This document shows positions 5,245 to 5,847 of a DNA stretch of 5,847 bases, in pieces; position 1 is the first letter of the stretch, and each line of letters begins with the position of its first letter. Made by a program: the position numbers and the translations under genes. Under the pieces are notes generated by a model, which saw only the letters and a program-made list of their open reading frames with translations, ran no database searches and was not told where the DNA came from. Source of the DNA: an uncultured Flavobacterium sp. (GTDB lineage: Bacteria; Bacteroidota; Bacteroidia; Flavobacteriales; Flavobacteriaceae); the NCBI RefSeq assembly GCF_946479975.1, contig NZ_CAMLIX010000276.1:1-5847 (forward strand). Reading direction: 5' to 3'.

Positions 5245-5847
5245 ATAAACTTCCTCATTGACACAAAACGGCATTTTTTTACCTTCAAAAAGCGCGATTA
5301 TATTTTGTGCAGCGCAAATTGCCATTCCGTTTCGGGCTTCGTAAGTTGCGGAACCAATATGTGGTAGAATGCAACAATTTGGAAGCGACAATAACGGATT
5401 ATCAAATTTCATTGGTTCTGGATTCGTAACATCCAGTCCAGCGCCCCAAATTATATTATTCGTTAAAGCGTGAAATAAATCATCCTCATTATGAAATTTT
5501 CCTCTTGCTGTATTGATGAAAATCGCATTCTTTTTCATTTTAGCAAAAGTCTTTTTATTGAAAAGTTCCTTATTTTCTTCGCTGTAATTCGAATGAATAC
5601 TTAAAACATCGCTTTCTGCAAGTAAGGTTTCAAAATCTACATATTTAGCATCTAATTCTTTTTCAGCTTCTTCATTATGAGAACGATTGTGATAAATAAT
5701 CTTCATTCCGAATGCGGCTTTGCATTTTTGAGCCATTTCAAAACCAATTCTTCCCAAACCGAATATTCCTAAAGTTTTGCCATAAAGTTCCTGACCTAAA
5801 TTAGCTAACGGATCAAAACTTCCCCAATTGTCATTTATAATTCTTTT
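5239..5847 (-). CDS. D-2-hydroxyacid dehydrogenase, glyoxylate/hydroxypyruvate reductase-like (N-terminus cut by window edge)
   Basis: The frame is open to the window edge and gives the last 202 residues, beginning KRIINDNWGSFDP; about 120 N-terminal residues lie outside. The Rossmann motif GIFGLGRIG is at 27-35 of the visible part. Family catalytic residues are all present: Arg115 in INTARGK, Glu144 in DVTNPEP and His163 in LPHIGSAT. The strand ending YHNRS (52-56) places an Arg where NADPH-preferring members have one, so NADP(H) use is likely but inferred. These cytoplasmic enzymes reduce 2-keto acids such as glyoxylate or hydroxypyruvate to D-2-hydroxyacids; the exact substrate cannot be told. 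Internal TTG or ATG codons should not be taken as starts, because the conserved fold clearly continues upstream of them. The stop codon lies inside a 29-bp repeat. Not obviously linked to hutU, 647 bp downstream. Confidence 0.93.
   Translation of the reverse strand, partial: KRIINDNWGSFDPLANLGQELYGKTLGIFGLGRIGFEMAQKCKAAFGMKIIYHNRSHNEEAEKELDAKYVDFETLLAESDVLSIHSNYSEENKELFNKKTFAKMKKNAIFINTARGKFHNEDDLFHALTNNIIWGAGLDVTNPEPMKFDNPLLSLPNCCILPHIGSATYEARNGMAICAAQNIIALFEGKKMPFCVNEEVYN

Noticed and set aside
5755..5757. TTG at 5757 as the start of a complete dehydrogenase
   Set aside because: It lies inside the GLGRIG nucleotide-binding motif, and the frame continues with family sequence to the window edge.

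Overview
The window looks like a chromosomal piece of a flavobacterium (Bacteroidetes, probably Flavobacterium or a close relative). The DNA is AT-rich, start codons are preceded by A-rich stretches instead of Shine-Dalgarno sites, two good TAnnTTTG promoter boxes are present, and the gaps hold the short palindromes and AT-rich repeats familiar from Flavobacterium genomes. All recognisable genes lie on the minus strand; I found no rRNA, tRNA, transposase, phage gene or CRISPR array.

In the direction of transcription (right to left): the C-terminal two thirds of a D-2-hydroxyacid dehydrogenase (5239-5847, cut by the window edge); a 647-bp non-coding stretch packed with repeats (4592-5238); urocanate hydratase hutU of histidine degradation (2616-4591), whose first 41 codons are out of frame with the rest because of an A8 run; a DUF4136-type lipoprotein (1997-2536); an isoleucine-rich leader peptide with a transcription attenuator (1801-1927); a 78-bp palindrome (1700-1777); threonine deaminase ilvA (440-1684); and a group III truncated haemoglobin (1-360, cut by the window edge).

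The best regulatory system is the ilvA leader. A promoter at 1945-1952 should start an RNA that encodes a 19-residue peptide with eight isoleucines and no leucine or valine. It is followed by sequences that can fold into three mutually exclusive stems: a 1:2 stem over the Ile codons and stop codon, a 2:3 antiterminator, and a 3:4 intrinsic terminator with a perfect 20-base palindrome and a T run. This is the classic amino-acid attenuation layout. It fits ilvA, the first committed enzyme of isoleucine synthesis, being controlled by charged tRNA-Ile.

Other points worth attention are the hutU frameshift (sequencing error, real lesion, or a slippage site), an array of six short hairpins about 50 bp apart whose stems carry compensatory changes, a CTTAG octamer tandem just upstream of hutU, and a 29-bp direct repeat whose second copy contains the dehydrogenase stop codon. 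The genes belong to unrelated pathways, so apart from the ilvA leader and ilvA there is no sign of a shared functional operon.
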